The notes: a model not told the origin generated them from the sequence alone. A stretch of DNA of 64,000 nucleotides from Halobellus captivus (GCF_007655485.1 NZ_VJXQ01000006.1:1-64000); one strand, 5' to 3'; counted from the stretch's first letter, positions 32,700 to 42,413 are shown. A program made the numbers and translations.

Positions 32700-33794
32700 A
32701 TGGACGAACGCATCCGCGAGCACGCCGAGACGCTAGTCGACTGGAGCGCGCGCATCGAATCGGGCGACGACGTCGTTCTCAGCGTCGCCGAAGACGCCCA
32801 CGACCTCGCCGTCGCCGTCGCCGCGGTGCTCGGCGACCGCGGCGCGAACGTGGTCACGACCTACGCCTCTGAAGAGATTTCTCGCGCGTACCTCCGCGCG
32901 CACGACGGCGACTTCGAGACGCCAGCGCACGAACTCGCCCTCTACGAGAACGCGGATTCCGTGCTCTTTCTCGGCGGCGGCCGCAACACGTTCGCCGCGG
33001 CGGACGTCGACGGCCAGACGCGGCAGGACGCCGCGCGGGCGAGCCAGCCGATCAAGGAGGCGCGGATGGACACCGACTGGGTGTCGACTGTCCATCCGAC
33101 GCGATCGCTCGCCCAGCAGGCCGGGATGTCCTATGAGGCGTACCAGGAGTTCGCCTACGAGGCGATTCTCCGCGACTGGGAGTCGCTCGCCGGGGAGATG
33201 TCGCAGTTGAAATCGCTCCTCGACGACGGGAGCGAGGTCCGACTGGTGAGTGCAGAGACGGATCTCACGATGTCGATCGAGGGCCGAAGCGCGGTCAACT
33301 CTGCCGCCTCAGTCGCCTACGACTCCCACAACCTCCCCTCCGGGGAGGTGTTCACCGCGCCGTACGACGCGGAGGGCGAGGTCGTCTTCGACGTTCCGAT
33401 GACCATCTCCGGGACACGCGTCCGCGACGTGCGGCTCCGATTCGAGGCGGGCCGCGTCGTCGACTTCAGTGCCGACACCGGGGCGGAAACCATCGCCGAC
33501 TTGCTCGACACCGACGAGGGAGCGCGTCGGCTGGGCGAACTCGGAATCGGAATGAACCGCGGAATCGACCGGGTCACGGACAACATCCTCTTCGACGAGA
33601 AGATGGGCGATACGGTTCACCTCGCGCTCGGACGGGCCTACGACGCGTGTCTTCCGGAGGGAAAAAACGGTAACGATTCCGCAGTTCACGTCGACCTCAT
33701 CACCGACGTGAGCGAGGATTCGCGCCTCGAAATCGACGGCGATGTCGTCCAGCGAAACGGACGATTCCGCTGGGAAGACGGCTTCGAGGCCTAA
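32700..33794 (+). CDS. M29-family aminopeptidase
   Basis: A 364-residue metallo-aminopeptidase. The N-terminal domain (VVTTYASEEISRAYLRAH) precedes the dinuclear site residues in NLPSGEVFTAPYD (Glu), IGMNRGIDRVTDNILFDEKMGDTVHLALG (Glu, His) and HVDLITD (His, Asp), as in AmpS/PepS. It trims peptides in the cytoplasm. Length is typical. Confidence 0.92.
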   Translation: MDERIREHAETLVDWSARIESGDDVVLSVAEDAHDLAVAVAAVLGDRGANVVTTYASEEISRAYLRAHDGDFETPAHELALYENADSVLFLGGGRNTFAAADVDGQTRQDAARASQPIKEARMDTDWVSTVHPTRSLAQQAGMSYEAYQEFAYEAILRDWESLAGEMSQLKSLLDDGSEVRLVSAETDLTMSIEGRSAVNSAASVAYDSHNLPSGEVFTAPYDAEGEVVFDVPMTISGTRVRDVRLRFEAGRVVDFSADTGAETIADLLDTDEGARRLGELGIGMNRGIDRVTDNILFDEKMGDTVHLALGRAYDACLPEGKNGNDSAVHVDLITDVSEDSRLEIDGDVVQRNGRFRWEDGFEA

Positions 33795-33920
33795 TCCGCT
33801 GTCGGACCGAAGGCGAGCGTCGAAACCGACTCCAACGTCCCGTAGTCGCCCCCTCACGGCCGCATCCTGCCGGGAGTCGCTTTCGACGTACTTTTTATCG
33901 GCGGCCGTCTCCTCCCGTCT

Positions 33921-34442
33921 ATGGCTGAATTCAAGGTCGTCGTCTCCAACGAGACCGGACACACAGAGCAGTTCGAGGTCGACGGACAGGACGCGAACCG
34001 ATTCATCGGGCGCGAACTCGGCGACGAGGTCGACGCCGGTGCCGTCGGTCTCGACGGACAGACCCTGGAACTCACCGGCGGCTCCGACGAGGCCGGACGT
34101 CCGATGCGCGCCGACGTCGCCGGATCGAACCTGAAGGAACTCCTCCTCGAGGGCGGCGTGGGCTACGAGCCCTCGCGCGACGGCGAGCGAAAGCGGATCA
34201 CTGTCCGCGGCCGACAGATCTCCGACGCGACCGCGCAGGTCAACGCGTCGCTCGTCGACGGCACGCTCGGCGACGACGAAGCGGAGGAAGGCGAGGACGC
34301 GGCCGACGAAGAGGCTGACGCCGATGCCGCTGCGGACGAAAGCGCCGAGGAGGACGCCGACGACGCCGAAGACGACGTCGAAGCGGACGCTGAGGATGAG
34401 GCGGACGACGCCGAAGCCGACGACGAGGACGACGAAGAGTAA
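33921..34442 (+). CDS. rps6e: 30S ribosomal protein S6e with acidic tail
   Basis: A 173-residue S6e protein. Residues 1-115 are the conserved core ([47 protein letters not shown]). Residues 117-173 are a nearly uninterrupted run of Asp, Glu and Ala, with almost no basic residue. Archaeal S6e proteins are often near 130 residues, so the tail is a long extension. A TATA-like TTTTTATC at about 33892-33899 fits a leaderless ATG. Confidence 0.95.
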   Translation: MAEFKVVVSNETGHTEQFEVDGQDANRFIGRELGDEVDAGAVGLDGQTLELTGGSDEAGRPMRADVAGSNLKELLLEGGVGYEPSRDGERKRITVRGRQISDATAQVNASLVDGTLGDDEAEEGEDAADEEADADAAADESAEEDADDAEDDVEADAEDEADDAEADDEDDEE

Positions 34443-34447
34443 CCCCC

Positions 34448-34876
34448 GTGTCCGAACGCGTTCCGAGCGATCACGACTCAGTGCGGAGCCTCCGCGCGTC
34501 GCTCGCTCGGAGCGGCGGCACCAGACGACCCTGTCTCCGACTCCCCGACGGTGCCGTCGTCGAGGAGGGCGATTACATCCGGCTGTTGCTCGGCGGCCTG
34601 ACGACTCACGCGCGAGTCGTCGCCGACGCGTCCGGGCTTCTTCTACGCGGATCGTACGACAATCGACGACTGGCTCGTGAACCGAGAGACGGCGAGAACC
34701 GGTTCACCGAGTGGTGTGAGACGCACGACCGCGGTCCGGGTGACGCGGTCGAACTCGACGAACTCGATCCGGGATTCTGCTACGGCCTCCGGGAACCGGG
34801 CGAACGGGTCGTCTACGATGTCCCGCGTCGGCCGAACCAGTCGCTGCACCATATCGCCTCGAACCTCGGTGAATGA
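34448..34876 (+). CDS. Conserved haloarchaeal protein, DUF7112-like
   Basis: A 142-residue protein starting at a GTG five bases after the rps6e stop, so the two are likely co-transcribed. Segments DGAVVEEGDYIRLLLGGLTTHARVV, GSYDNRRLAR, EWCETHDRGPGDAVELDELDPGFCYGLREPGERVVY recall the haloarchaeal DUF7112 family. A beta-rich small domain is suggested. No function is assigned. Confidence 0.78.
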   Translation: MSERVPSDHDSVRSLRASLARSGGTRRPCLRLPDGAVVEEGDYIRLLLGGLTTHARVVADASGLLLRGSYDNRRLAREPRDGENRFTEWCETHDRGPGDAVELDELDPGFCYGLREPGERVVYDVPRRPNQSLHHIASNLGE

Positions 34877-34955
34877 GGAGCCACCCGGAGCGAGCCCTTG
34901 ATCGCGATTTCGCCGGGTGAGTAACTCTTACCACGACGCCGAGGCTCTTTCGGGT

Positions 34956-36752
34956 ATGAGCCAGGTTCCCGAGCGAAGCGAAATCGACACCGAGGACACG
35001 TGGGACCTCACGAGCATCTATCCCGACGACGAGGCGTGGGAGGATGCCTACGAGTCGATCAACGGACGGATCGAGGAACTCCGAGCCTACGAAGGTCGAG
35101 TGACCGAGGACCCCGAGACCCTCTTGGAACTGCTGGAACTCCAGGAGGAACTCCTCCGCGAAGTATCGAAGGTCAGCAGCTACGCGAGCCTTCGAAGTGC
35201 GGAAGACACCCGGAACCAGGAGTACCAGGCGATGAGCGCGAAGGCCGAGTCGCTCGCGTCGGCGACGCAGTCGGCGGTGAGTTTCCTCGAACCCGAACTC
35301 CAGCGACTCGACGAGTCGGACGTCGAATCGTTCGTCGAGAGCGAACCGACGCTCGCCGACTACGAGCATTATTTCGACGATGTGCTGCGGATGAAGCCGC
35401 ACACCCGATCGGCGGAGGTCGAGGAGGTCCTCGCCGAACTGGGCGAAGTCGCTGGCGCGTCTTCGGACATCTACGGGATGCTCTCGAACGCGGATATGAC
35501 GTTTCCGACCGTCGAACGCCCCGACGGCGAATCGGTAGAGATCTCTCAGGGCAATTTCACGAAGCTACAGAAACACCCCGACCGCGAGTTCCGACGGGAG
35601 GTCTACGAGCAGTTCTACGACGAGTGGGACGACGTCCGCAACGCCGTCGGGACGTCACTGAAGAACAGCGTCAGAAAGGACGTGAAGTACGCCCGTGCCC
35701 GCAACTACGAAACCGCTCGGAAGGCGGCGCTCGACGGCCCCAACGTCCCGGTCGAGGTATACGACACGCTGGTCGATACCGTTCACGACAACCTCGATAG
35801 CCTCCATCGACACGCAGAGCTAAAGCGAGACGCCCTCGGTGTCGATGAACTTCGGATGTGGGATCTGTATATGTCGATGACTGGCGACGAAGGGCCGGAG
35901 ATCTCCTACGAGCGGGCGACGGAGTACATCGTCGACGCGGTCGCGCCCCTCGGCGAGGCCTACCAAGACCGTGTCGAAGCGGGCCTCGACTCCCGCTGGG
36001 TCGACGTCTACGAGAACCGCGGCAAGCGCTCGGGCGCGTTCTCCTCGGGCACCTACGACACCCAGCCGTTCATCTTGATGAACTACCAGGACGACATCAC
36101 CTCGATGTTCACGCTGGCACACGAACTCGGCCACTCGCTGCACTCCGAACTCGCGAAGGACGCCCAGCCGTGGCAGTACGCGGACTACACGATCTTCGTC
36201 GCCGAGGTCGCCTCGACGGTCAACGAGACGCTCCTGACGCACCACCTCCTCGAAACCATCGAGGACGACGAGCTTCGAATGCACGTTCTCGACGAGTACC
36301 TTGAGCGCTTCCGGTCGACGCTCTTCCGCCAGACGATGTTCGCCGACTTCGAGCTCCGGATCCACGAGATCGCCGAGGACGACGGCGCGCTCACGCCCGA
36401 TCGGTTCGACGAGACCTACCGCGAGCTCAAGGCGGCGTTCTACGAACCGGCCGCCCTCGACGGCCGGATCGACCGCGAGTGGATGCGCATCCCGCACTTC
36501 TACTACAACTACTACGTCTACCAGTACGCGACCGGCATCTCCGCCGCTGTCGCGATTGTTGAGCGAATCCTCGAAGACGGCGAGGACGCGGCGTCTGCGT
36601 ACCGCGAAGCGTTGGCACTGGGCGGGTCGGAGTACCCGATCGACGTGCTCGAAACCGCGGGCGTGGACATGACTTCCTCTGAGCCGATCGAGTCCGCCAT
36701 CGCCGTCTACGACGAGTACCTCGATCGGATGGGCGAGCTGCTCGACCAGTAA
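34956..36752 (+). CDS. pepF: Oligoendopeptidase F (M3 family)
   Basis: A 598-residue metallopeptidase that cuts short peptides in the cytoplasm. The zinc motif is HELGHSLHSELA with the third ligand Glu in EVASTVNETLL; the C-terminal substrate-closing motif is RIPHFYYNYYVYQYATG. The ATG at 34956 is preferred to a GTG at 34917 because the family begins with the RSEIDTEDTWDL segment. Length is typical. Confidence 0.95.
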   Translation: MSQVPERSEIDTEDTWDLTSIYPDDEAWEDAYESINGRIEELRAYEGRVTEDPETLLELLELQEELLREVSKVSSYASLRSAEDTRNQEYQAMSAKAESLASATQSAVSFLEPELQRLDESDVESFVESEPTLADYEHYFDDVLRMKPHTRSAEVEEVLAELGEVAGASSDIYGMLSNADMTFPTVERPDGESVEISQGNFTKLQKHPDREFRREVYEQFYDEWDDVRNAVGTSLKNSVRKDVKYARARNYETARKAALDGPNVPVEVYDTLVDTVHDNLDSLHRHAELKRDALGVDELRMWDLYMSMTGDEGPEISYERATEYIVDAVAPLGEAYQDRVEAGLDSRWVDVYENRGKRSGAFSSGTYDTQPFILMNYQDDITSMFTLAHELGHSLHSELAKDAQPWQYADYTIFVAEVASTVNETLLTHHLLETIEDDELRMHVLDEYLERFRSTLFRQTMFADFELRIHEIAEDDGALTPDRFDETYRELKAAFYEPAALDGRIDREWMRIPHFYYNYYVYQYATGISAAVAIVERILEDGEDAASAYREALALGGSEYPIDVLETAGVDMTSSEPIESAIAVYDEYLDRMGELLDQ

Positions 36753-36910
36753 CGGCACGGCTCCTCACCCGGGTAGATCGACCGATCGCGTACAGATCCT
36801 CCACGGTTGCCTGCGGTGCAGTCGCTCTCTGGAACGAATGGGCAAACAGTCGGTACCCGCTTGCGACGGCGCAGCATCTTCGAGCGACGTCCCTGGCGTC
36901 TCCGAACGAG

Positions 36911-36958
36911 GTCTCGTTACCGCCATCGAACGACGTCTCGTCACCGCCGTCGAACGAT
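36911..36958. repeat. 24-bp tandem duplication
   Basis: Two adjacent 24-base copies differ at three positions. They begin GTCTCGTTACCGCCATCGAA and GTCTCGTCACCGCCGTCGAA respectively. A partial third copy may precede them (GTCTCCGAACGAG). Confidence 0.7.
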
Positions 36959-37063
36959 GCCCTCGCCTGCATCGCCGATCTCGAAACCCGCGCCGATGTA
37001 CCGAACAACCGCTTTCCGGCGCGGGGTGACTCTCAGATCACGGGGGCACTGGCCGCGTGTTCG

Positions 37064-37071
37064 TATATAAA
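37064..37071 (+). promoter_or_regulatory. TATATAAA promoter element
   Basis: A consensus archaeal TATA box in GC-rich surroundings, 78 bases before the flavoprotein ATG. It shares TATATAAACTCGC with the promoter-like site at 59756. Confidence 0.55.
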
Positions 37072-37148
37072 CTCGCGTCCGATCACGGTCACCCCCCGCA
37101 TCCGTTCGTGATCCCAATCGGTAAGCGACTCGGCTCGTTCGAACCCGT

Positions 37149-38579
37149 ATGGACGCGAACCGGGAGGCGCGGGAAACCGCGTCGAAGCTTCCATTGGATG
37201 TGCTCTCCCAGAACCTCGACGGCACTGTCGTCGCTCCTGCTGAGGCTGTTGTCGCTCCCGGCGACACTGACGTCACTCCCGACGACGCCTATGCCGAGGC
37301 GAGACGAGTCTGGAACGGGATGATAAACGAGTACCCGGTCGCAATCGCGTACTGCGAATCCGTCGGTGACGTTCTCGCGTCGGTCTCGTTCGCCCGCGAG
37401 CGCGACCTCACCGTCGTCGTTCGCAGCGGCGGCCACAGCGTCTCGGGATCTTCGGTCGTCTCCGGCGGTTTCGTCGTCGACTGCTCGAAAATGGAGTGGG
37501 TCCGCGTCGACCCCGACGAACGAGTCGCCCGCGTCGGACCGGGTGCGACGTGGGGGACGCTCGACCGCGCGACGCAATCGTTCGGGCTGGCCACGCCCGG
37601 CGGTGTCGTCTCCGACACCGGCGTCGCAGGTCTCACGCTCGGTGGCGGCACGGGCTACCTGTCGCCGAAGCACGGGTTCACCGCCGACAACCTCTGCGAG
37701 GTCGACGTCGTCACCGGCCGCGGCGAGCGCGTGACCGCGAACGCCGACCGCAACGAAGATCTCTTCTGGGCGGCCCGCGGCGGCGGAACGCCCGGCGTCG
37801 TCACCGCGTTCGAGTTCGACCTCCACCCGCTCGATCACGACGTCTGCTACTTCGAGACGTGGCTGCCCGCCGAGGGGGCCGCCCCCGCGCTCGCGGAGTA
37901 CCGACGCTACCAACGGGACGCACCTGACGAGTCGTGCGTTTCGCCGTATTTCGCACGCGTTCCAGCCGATTCCTGGTTCCCCGACGACCGCCGCGGAGAA
38001 GGCGCGCTCGTCCTCTCCGGCGTCTACACGGGCGACCCTTCAGAGGGCAGACTCGAATTCGACCAGTTCTGCGACCGCTCGGATTCCTTCGCCGAGTCCT
38101 TCGAGACGATGGCATACACCGAACTCCAGTCGATGATGGACGCGGAATTCCCGGCCGGACGTCGCTACTACTGGAAGTCGGTGCCGCTGGCCGAACTCGA
38201 CGACGACGCCATCGGGGCGCTCCGGGGGGCGGCCGAAAACGCGCCATCGGATCTCTCGACGATCGTCGTCTGGCCGATGCACGGCGCTGTCGGGCGGTAT
38301 CCTGACTCGTCGAGTCCGATCGTCGGACGCGACGCCGACGTGGTCGTCAACGTCGAGGCGGCCTGGGACGATCCGACTGCGACTGCCGAGAACGTGGCGT
38401 GGGTCAGAGAGGTCTGTCGGCGGTTTCGGAGTTCGACATCGATCGACGGGACGCTCCCGAACTTCGCGGGGGGAACCGAATCCGACGCCGTCGACGTGTA
38501 CGCGTCGAATGCCGAGCGGCTACGAGCGATCCGCGATCGGCACGACCCCGACGACGTGTTCCTGTACGAGCGGACCTAG
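37149..38579 (+). CDS. BBE-type FAD-linked oxidoreductase
   Basis: A 476-residue flavoprotein of the berberine bridge enzyme/VAO class. The FAD domain shows VVVRSGGHSVSGSSVVSGGFVVDCSKM (His is the usual covalent FAD attachment point), GPGATWGTLDRATQSFGLATPGGVVSDTGVAGLTLGGGTGYLSPKHG and GVVTAFEFDLHPL. The C-terminal BBE segment ends with DPDDVFLYERT, a variant of the usual DP.N.F. Substrate is unknown; sugars or aromatic compounds are common in the family. Confidence 0.9.
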   Translation: MDANREARETASKLPLDVLSQNLDGTVVAPAEAVVAPGDTDVTPDDAYAEARRVWNGMINEYPVAIAYCESVGDVLASVSFARERDLTVVVRSGGHSVSGSSVVSGGFVVDCSKMEWVRVDPDERVARVGPGATWGTLDRATQSFGLATPGGVVSDTGVAGLTLGGGTGYLSPKHGFTADNLCEVDVVTGRGERVTANADRNEDLFWAARGGGTPGVVTAFEFDLHPLDHDVCYFETWLPAEGAAPALAEYRRYQRDAPDESCVSPYFARVPADSWFPDDRRGEGALVLSGVYTGDPSEGRLEFDQFCDRSDSFAESFETMAYTELQSMMDAEFPAGRRYYWKSVPLAELDDDAIGALRGAAENAPSDLSTIVVWPMHGAVGRYPDSSSPIVGRDADVVVNVEAAWDDPTATAENVAWVREVCRRFRSSTSIDGTLPNFAGGTESDAVDVYASNAERLRAIRDRHDPDDVFLYERT

Positions 38580-38671
38580 GGGCGTGGTCGGGGTGACCGT
38601 TCCGTTCGCGTCCCTTCTCGCTCGCTGAGACCAGCCGACACTCTCAATAAAACGCCGCCCAACGTTCGACT

Positions 38672-39754
38672 ATGAACTTCCAGACGCTGGGCGACTCCGA
38701 CGTCGAAGTGAGCGAAATCGGATTCGGCGCGTGGGTCGTCGGCACCGACTGGTGGGGCGACCGCACGCGAGAGGACTCGATCGAACTCATCCACCACGCG
38801 ATCGATGAGGGCATCACCTACTTCGATACCGGCGACGTCTACGGTCACGGCGAGAGCGAAGCGCTTCTCGGCGAGGCGCTTTCGGAGCACAGAGACGAGG
38901 TCACCGTCGCGACGAAAGTCGGCTACGACTTCTACAACCACCCGCAGGCGGGACACGGCGAACTCCCCAAGGAGATCACCGGCGAGTGGGTCCGCTCGGC
39001 GACCGAGAAGAGCCTCGACCGACTCGGGATGGAGTACGTCGACGTCCTCCAACTGCACAACGCGAACGTCGACGAGGTCGACGAGGGCGTGTTGGAGACG
39101 CTGGACGAACTGAAAGAGGAGGGACTCATCCGTGCGACGGGCTGGGCACTTGGACCGTCGATCGGCTGGCTCGCCGAGGGCGATATGACCATCGAAGAGG
39201 AGTTCGACTCCCTGCAACTGGTCTGGAACCTCTTCGAGCAGGAGGTCGGCAACCACTTCCTCGACACCATCGAGGAGACCGGCTCTTCGACCAGTCTGAT
39301 CCCGCGCGTTCCCCACTCCTCGGGGCTCCTGAACGAACAGGTGACGCCCGAGACGGGCCACGACCTTGACGACCACCGCGGCTTCCGCCCCGACGCGTGG
39401 TACGAAACGGGCTGGGAGAAGATCGAGACGCTCCGGTTCCTCGAACGGGATGGTGAACGGACAATGGGTCAGGCGGCCATCGCGTACCTCCTCAGTCACG
39501 ACGAGGTCGCGTCCGTGACGCCGACGTTCCACACGAAGGAGGACATCACCGAGTGGGCCGCCGCGTCGGAGGTCCCGAAGCTCTCCGGGGAGGAGATGGC
39601 CCGCGTCGCCGACCTCTACGAGACGAACTTCGAAATCGACTGCGAGGATGGAATGGATGAGCTTCGATCCTCCGTGGGCGGCGAGGACATCCGCGCGGCC
39701 GGAATCGACAAGCGCGCGACCGCGGGGCCGCGAAACTCCGCGTCGTCGGACTGA
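38672..39754 (+). CDS. Aldo/keto reductase
   Basis: A 360-residue NAD(P)H-dependent oxidoreductase with a TIM barrel. Catalytic tetrad residues are visible as Asp in TYFDTGDVYGHGESE, Tyr in the same segment, Lys in VATKVGYDF and a histidine in VLQLHNAN. The C-terminal 60 residues (SGEEMARVADLYETNF and onward) form an extension. Substrate unknown. It follows the flavoprotein gene by 92 bases in the same direction. Confidence 0.92.
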   Translation: MNFQTLGDSDVEVSEIGFGAWVVGTDWWGDRTREDSIELIHHAIDEGITYFDTGDVYGHGESEALLGEALSEHRDEVTVATKVGYDFYNHPQAGHGELPKEITGEWVRSATEKSLDRLGMEYVDVLQLHNANVDEVDEGVLETLDELKEEGLIRATGWALGPSIGWLAEGDMTIEEEFDSLQLVWNLFEQEVGNHFLDTIEETGSSTSLIPRVPHSSGLLNEQVTPETGHDLDDHRGFRPDAWYETGWEKIETLRFLERDGERTMGQAAIAYLLSHDEVASVTPTFHTKEDITEWAAASEVPKLSGEEMARVADLYETNFEIDCEDGMDELRSSVGGEDIRAAGIDKRATAGPRNSASSD

Positions 39755-39793
39755 CCGAAACGATTTTTCTACCGGCAGACAGATCCCTCCGGG

Positions 39794-40273
39794 ATGACAG
39801 TCCTCCATCGACTCGGAACGCGACTCTCCGAGTACGTTTCCGCCGTCGCGCGGAGCCCTCCTCTGTTCGGCCTCGTCGTCGGCGTCTGGCTCGCCGTGCT
39901 GACGATGTTCACCGCGACTAATCCTGTCACGGCGTTTCTGGTCGTGGCTCCGGCGACGATGATCCTCTGGTACGGCGTGCTGTACGCCGCCGGACGACTC
40001 CGTAGGCAGGCGGACGAACCGAATCGTTTCGAGCGGTCTGCAGACGGAGCTGCGTCGCGGACGCTCGGACGCTCGAACGGGTTATTCGGACTCCGCGGCG
40101 ACGATGATCCGGTCGACGAACGTCCGATCCAGCGACTCCGGACGCGGTACGCCGAAGGTGATATCGACCACGCGGAGTTCGAGCGCCGCTTGGAGGCACT
40201 TGTCGAAACGGAGGATCTCCTCGACACGGAGTCCGATGAGGTCGCTACACGGCAAATCGAGCGCGAACGATAG
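39794..40273 (+). CDS. SHOCT-domain membrane protein
   Basis: A 159-residue protein. Two helices (PPLFGLVVGVWLAVLTMF and AFLVVAPATMILWYGVLYAAG) are followed by a soluble tail with a SHOCT-like motif, PIQRLRTRYAEGDIDHAEFERRLEALVETEDLL. SHOCT motifs are thought to mediate oligomerisation. Common in haloarchaea; no function assigned. Confidence 0.85.
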   Translation: MTVLHRLGTRLSEYVSAVARSPPLFGLVVGVWLAVLTMFTATNPVTAFLVVAPATMILWYGVLYAAGRLRRQADEPNRFERSADGAASRTLGRSNGLFGLRGDDDPVDERPIQRLRTRYAEGDIDHAEFERRLEALVETEDLLDTESDEVATRQIERER

Positions 40274-40368
40274 CAACCCCTTCGTTTCGCTTCGAAACCG
40301 ACACACTGAGCGGCGTCTGACGCTGCAGTCGCAGACGCGTCAGACAGTATAAAAAAGAGCGTCTGCTT

Positions 40369-41922
40369 CTACGCCAAGAAGACGTGTCGCGGCCGGTCAG
40401 CCAGGACGTCGCGACCCCACTGAACCGTGTCGCGGAACTCCTCGGAGCGGAAGAACTCCATCGCGTTCTCGCGGGCGTCCCACTGGCTGGAAATGAACAT
40501 ATCGTTCTCGTCTTCGACGTTCATCATCAGATCGGTATCCTGGTGGCCCTCCATCTCGTCGAGGATTCCCCCGACAGTGCCGAACGTGTCGACGAAATCG
40601 CCGTGGTGTTCGGGCTTGACCGTGTAGAACATCCCCATCGTCCCGAACCCGGACGACTCGCCCGCGCGGGAGACGATGCCGGGGAGTTCCGAGAGGAATC
40701 CGGCTGCGGTCTCCGCGGCCGACTGCGTCTCCCAGATACTCACGACGGCCGCGCGACCGCGCTCGTGCGCCTCGTAGACGGCGGTCTTTACGTGCGTGCC
40801 GTAGTGATCGAAGTTCGCGCGGAGCCCGTCTACCTCCTCGAACAGCTCGTCGGTATCGGCTTCCGAGTAGAGGACCGTCGCGTACACGTCCTCGCCGTGG
40901 GGCTGTCCGGCGTAGATGTTCAGGTCGGCGAGTTCCTCGCGGATGTCGTCCACGCCGCCGGATTCGTCGGAATGTCCGTCGTCCTCGGAGCCGTGCGGCG
41001 AATCGCCGTGTGCGCTTCCACCGCCGTGACCTCCGTGCGCACCCCCGTGGTCGCTCGACCCACCGTGCGCCGCGTCGCCGTGCGCGTGACCGTGGGCCTC
41101 CCCGTGAGCGTCGCCGTGCGACTGTCCGCCACCGTGCTCGCTCGTCGGCACCACGTCGCCGGAGAGATACGCGCCGAGGTCCGTCGGCGGGAAGCGCCGA
41201 CCGACGTAGAACTGACCGAATTCGCCGTACTTCGAGGAGACTTCGTCGAAACGCATCTCGTAGACGATATCTTTGATGTGGGTCGGATCGTCCGAGAACA
41301 GCGTCACCCCCCACTCGTAGTCGTCGAAACCGACCGAGGAAGCGATGACCTGTTTGATCTTCCCGGCGTACTTCTTGCCCGTTTCGGCGTGAGTGGCCAT
41401 CAGGTCCGCACGCTCCTCGAAGGAGAGGTCGTACCAGTTGTGCTCCTCGCCGCGCCGCTTCGACATCGGGTAGAACGAGACGTACTCGTTCTCGGGCATC
41501 TCCGGGTTCTTTTTGCCCTCCATATAGCGACGCAGGCCCTCATCGGCCGACTCGGGGTCCTCGAAGTAGTCGGGACTCGTGTAACCCGATATCTCGGTTA
41601 CGGAGACGTAGGAGGTCGGTTGATCGGTGAAGCCTGCGAGCGCGGTTCGCTCGAACTGTCGCTCGGCGCGCGAGAGATCGTCGAGCGTCGGTCGGAAGTG
41701 GATGACGAGCAGATCGGCTTTGTGGCCGATCACTGAGAAGACGGCGGATCCGCCCTCGTCGGCCTCATCGGCGACGTCCTCGTGACGCTGGAGATACTCG
41801 GTCCCTTCCCGGACCGCGCGTTCGCGTTCGCGCTCGGGCGCGTCGCGCCACGCGTCCCAGTCGACGGTCCGGAAGTCGTGCAGCACGAACCAGCCCTCGT
41901 CGGTTGGTGGGGCCTCTGGCAT
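40369..41922 (-). CDS. pitA: PitA-type chlorite dismutase-like/ABM fusion heme protein
   Basis: A 517-residue fusion. Residues about 1-250 are a chlorite dismutase/HemQ-like domain (MATHAETGKKYAGKIKQVIASSVGFDDYEWGVTLFSDD, YEMRFDEVSSKYGEFGQFYVG); the His of THAETGKKY is a candidate proximal heme ligand. A His/Gly-rich linker (about 258-322) leads to a C-terminal antibiotic-biosynthesis-monooxygenase fold (about 335-517). This matches PitA described from Haloferax volcanii. The linker could bind metal. A role in heme metabolism is plausible; perchlorate respiration is not implied. Confidence 0.93.
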   Translation of the reverse strand: MPEAPPTDEGWFVLHDFRTVDWDAWRDAPERERERAVREGTEYLQRHEDVADEADEGGSAVFSVIGHKADLLVIHFRPTLDDLSRAERQFERTALAGFTDQPTSYVSVTEISGYTSPDYFEDPESADEGLRRYMEGKKNPEMPENEYVSFYPMSKRRGEEHNWYDLSFEERADLMATHAETGKKYAGKIKQVIASSVGFDDYEWGVTLFSDDPTHIKDIVYEMRFDEVSSKYGEFGQFYVGRRFPPTDLGAYLSGDVVPTSEHGGGQSHGDAHGEAHGHAHGDAAHGGSSDHGGAHGGHGGGSAHGDSPHGSEDDGHSDESGGVDDIREELADLNIYAGQPHGEDVYATVLYSEADTDELFEEVDGLRANFDHYGTHVKTAVYEAHERGRAAVVSIWETQSAAETAAGFLSELPGIVSRAGESSGFGTMGMFYTVKPEHHGDFVDTFGTVGGILDEMEGHQDTDLMMNVEDENDMFISSQWDARENAMEFFRSEEFRDTVQWGRDVLADRPRHVFLA

Positions 41923-42004
41923 ACGTTCGCGTTAGGACGCCACCCGTATGGACGTTGCGAGTCCGTTTGCGGCTCGGCGACGGATTCGAAGTGTATGTCT
42001 GACA

Positions 42005-42012
42005 TATATTTA
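42005..42012 (+). promoter_or_regulatory. TATA box of the HalOD1 gene
   Basis: ATATTTAA lies about 29 bases before the ATG at 42038, giving a leaderless message. It sits in an AT-rich patch between the divergent pitA and HalOD1 genes. Confidence 0.65.
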
Positions 42013-42037
42013 AGTGACCCCCTGACCTTGGTAAAAT

Positions 42038-42301
42038 ATGACGCGGAAGAGCGGTCCCGTCTCCGAACGAGTTATCCAGTGCGTTGCAGCCACCACCGAT
42101 CGCGACGAGCTCGACCTCCCGCCGCTGTACGATGCCATTGATCCTGACACGTTGGACGCGGTCGTCTCGACGATGTCGAACGGCGAGCTCACGTTCACGT
42201 ACGCTGGCCACGAGATAACAGTGGACAGCGAGGGCGAGATCAGCGTCGACGACGAAATGACTCGCGGTTCCACGGCGCAATTCGCCGTCGGCGAAACCTG
42301 A
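42038..42301 (+). CDS. HalOD1 output-domain protein
   Basis: An 87-residue stand-alone HalOD1 domain (SERVIQCVAATTDRDELDLPPLYDAIDPDTLDAV, then GELTFTYAGHEITVDSEGEISV). The domain occurs as an output of haloarchaeal two-component regulators and as single-domain proteins; its activity is unknown. Confidence 0.9.
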   Translation: MTRKSGPVSERVIQCVAATTDRDELDLPPLYDAIDPDTLDAVVSTMSNGELTFTYAGHEITVDSEGEISVDDEMTRGSTAQFAVGET

Positions 42302-42413
42302 TCGCATAGCCGCTCGGTTCTGATCGCAATCGACACAGTGCCGTTTTTCCGCCCTTCTCGGAACCCCGTTCGAAGACTCGACCCTTCGAAGACTCGGCCG
42401 TTCGCCGACGAGT

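Larger units (their letters stand above)
36753..37148. other. Gene-poor interval with tandem repeat and strong TATA box
   Basis: No convincing gene on either strand. It holds a 24-base unit in tandem (36911-36934 and 36935-36958, sharing GTCTCGTYACCGCCRTCGAA) and a strong TATATAAA at 37064-37071. The TATA box would start transcription near 37095, giving the flavoprotein gene a leader of about 50 bases. Confidence 0.6.

Noticed and set aside
36838-37029. A 63-codon frame between pepF and the flavoprotein gene
   Set aside because: Arg-rich product running through a tandem repeat, with no promoter in place and no motif.
40369-41922. Chlorite dismutase for perchlorate respiration
   Set aside because: The domain is fused to an ABM domain as in PitA and there are no perchlorate reductase genes; a heme-related role fits better.
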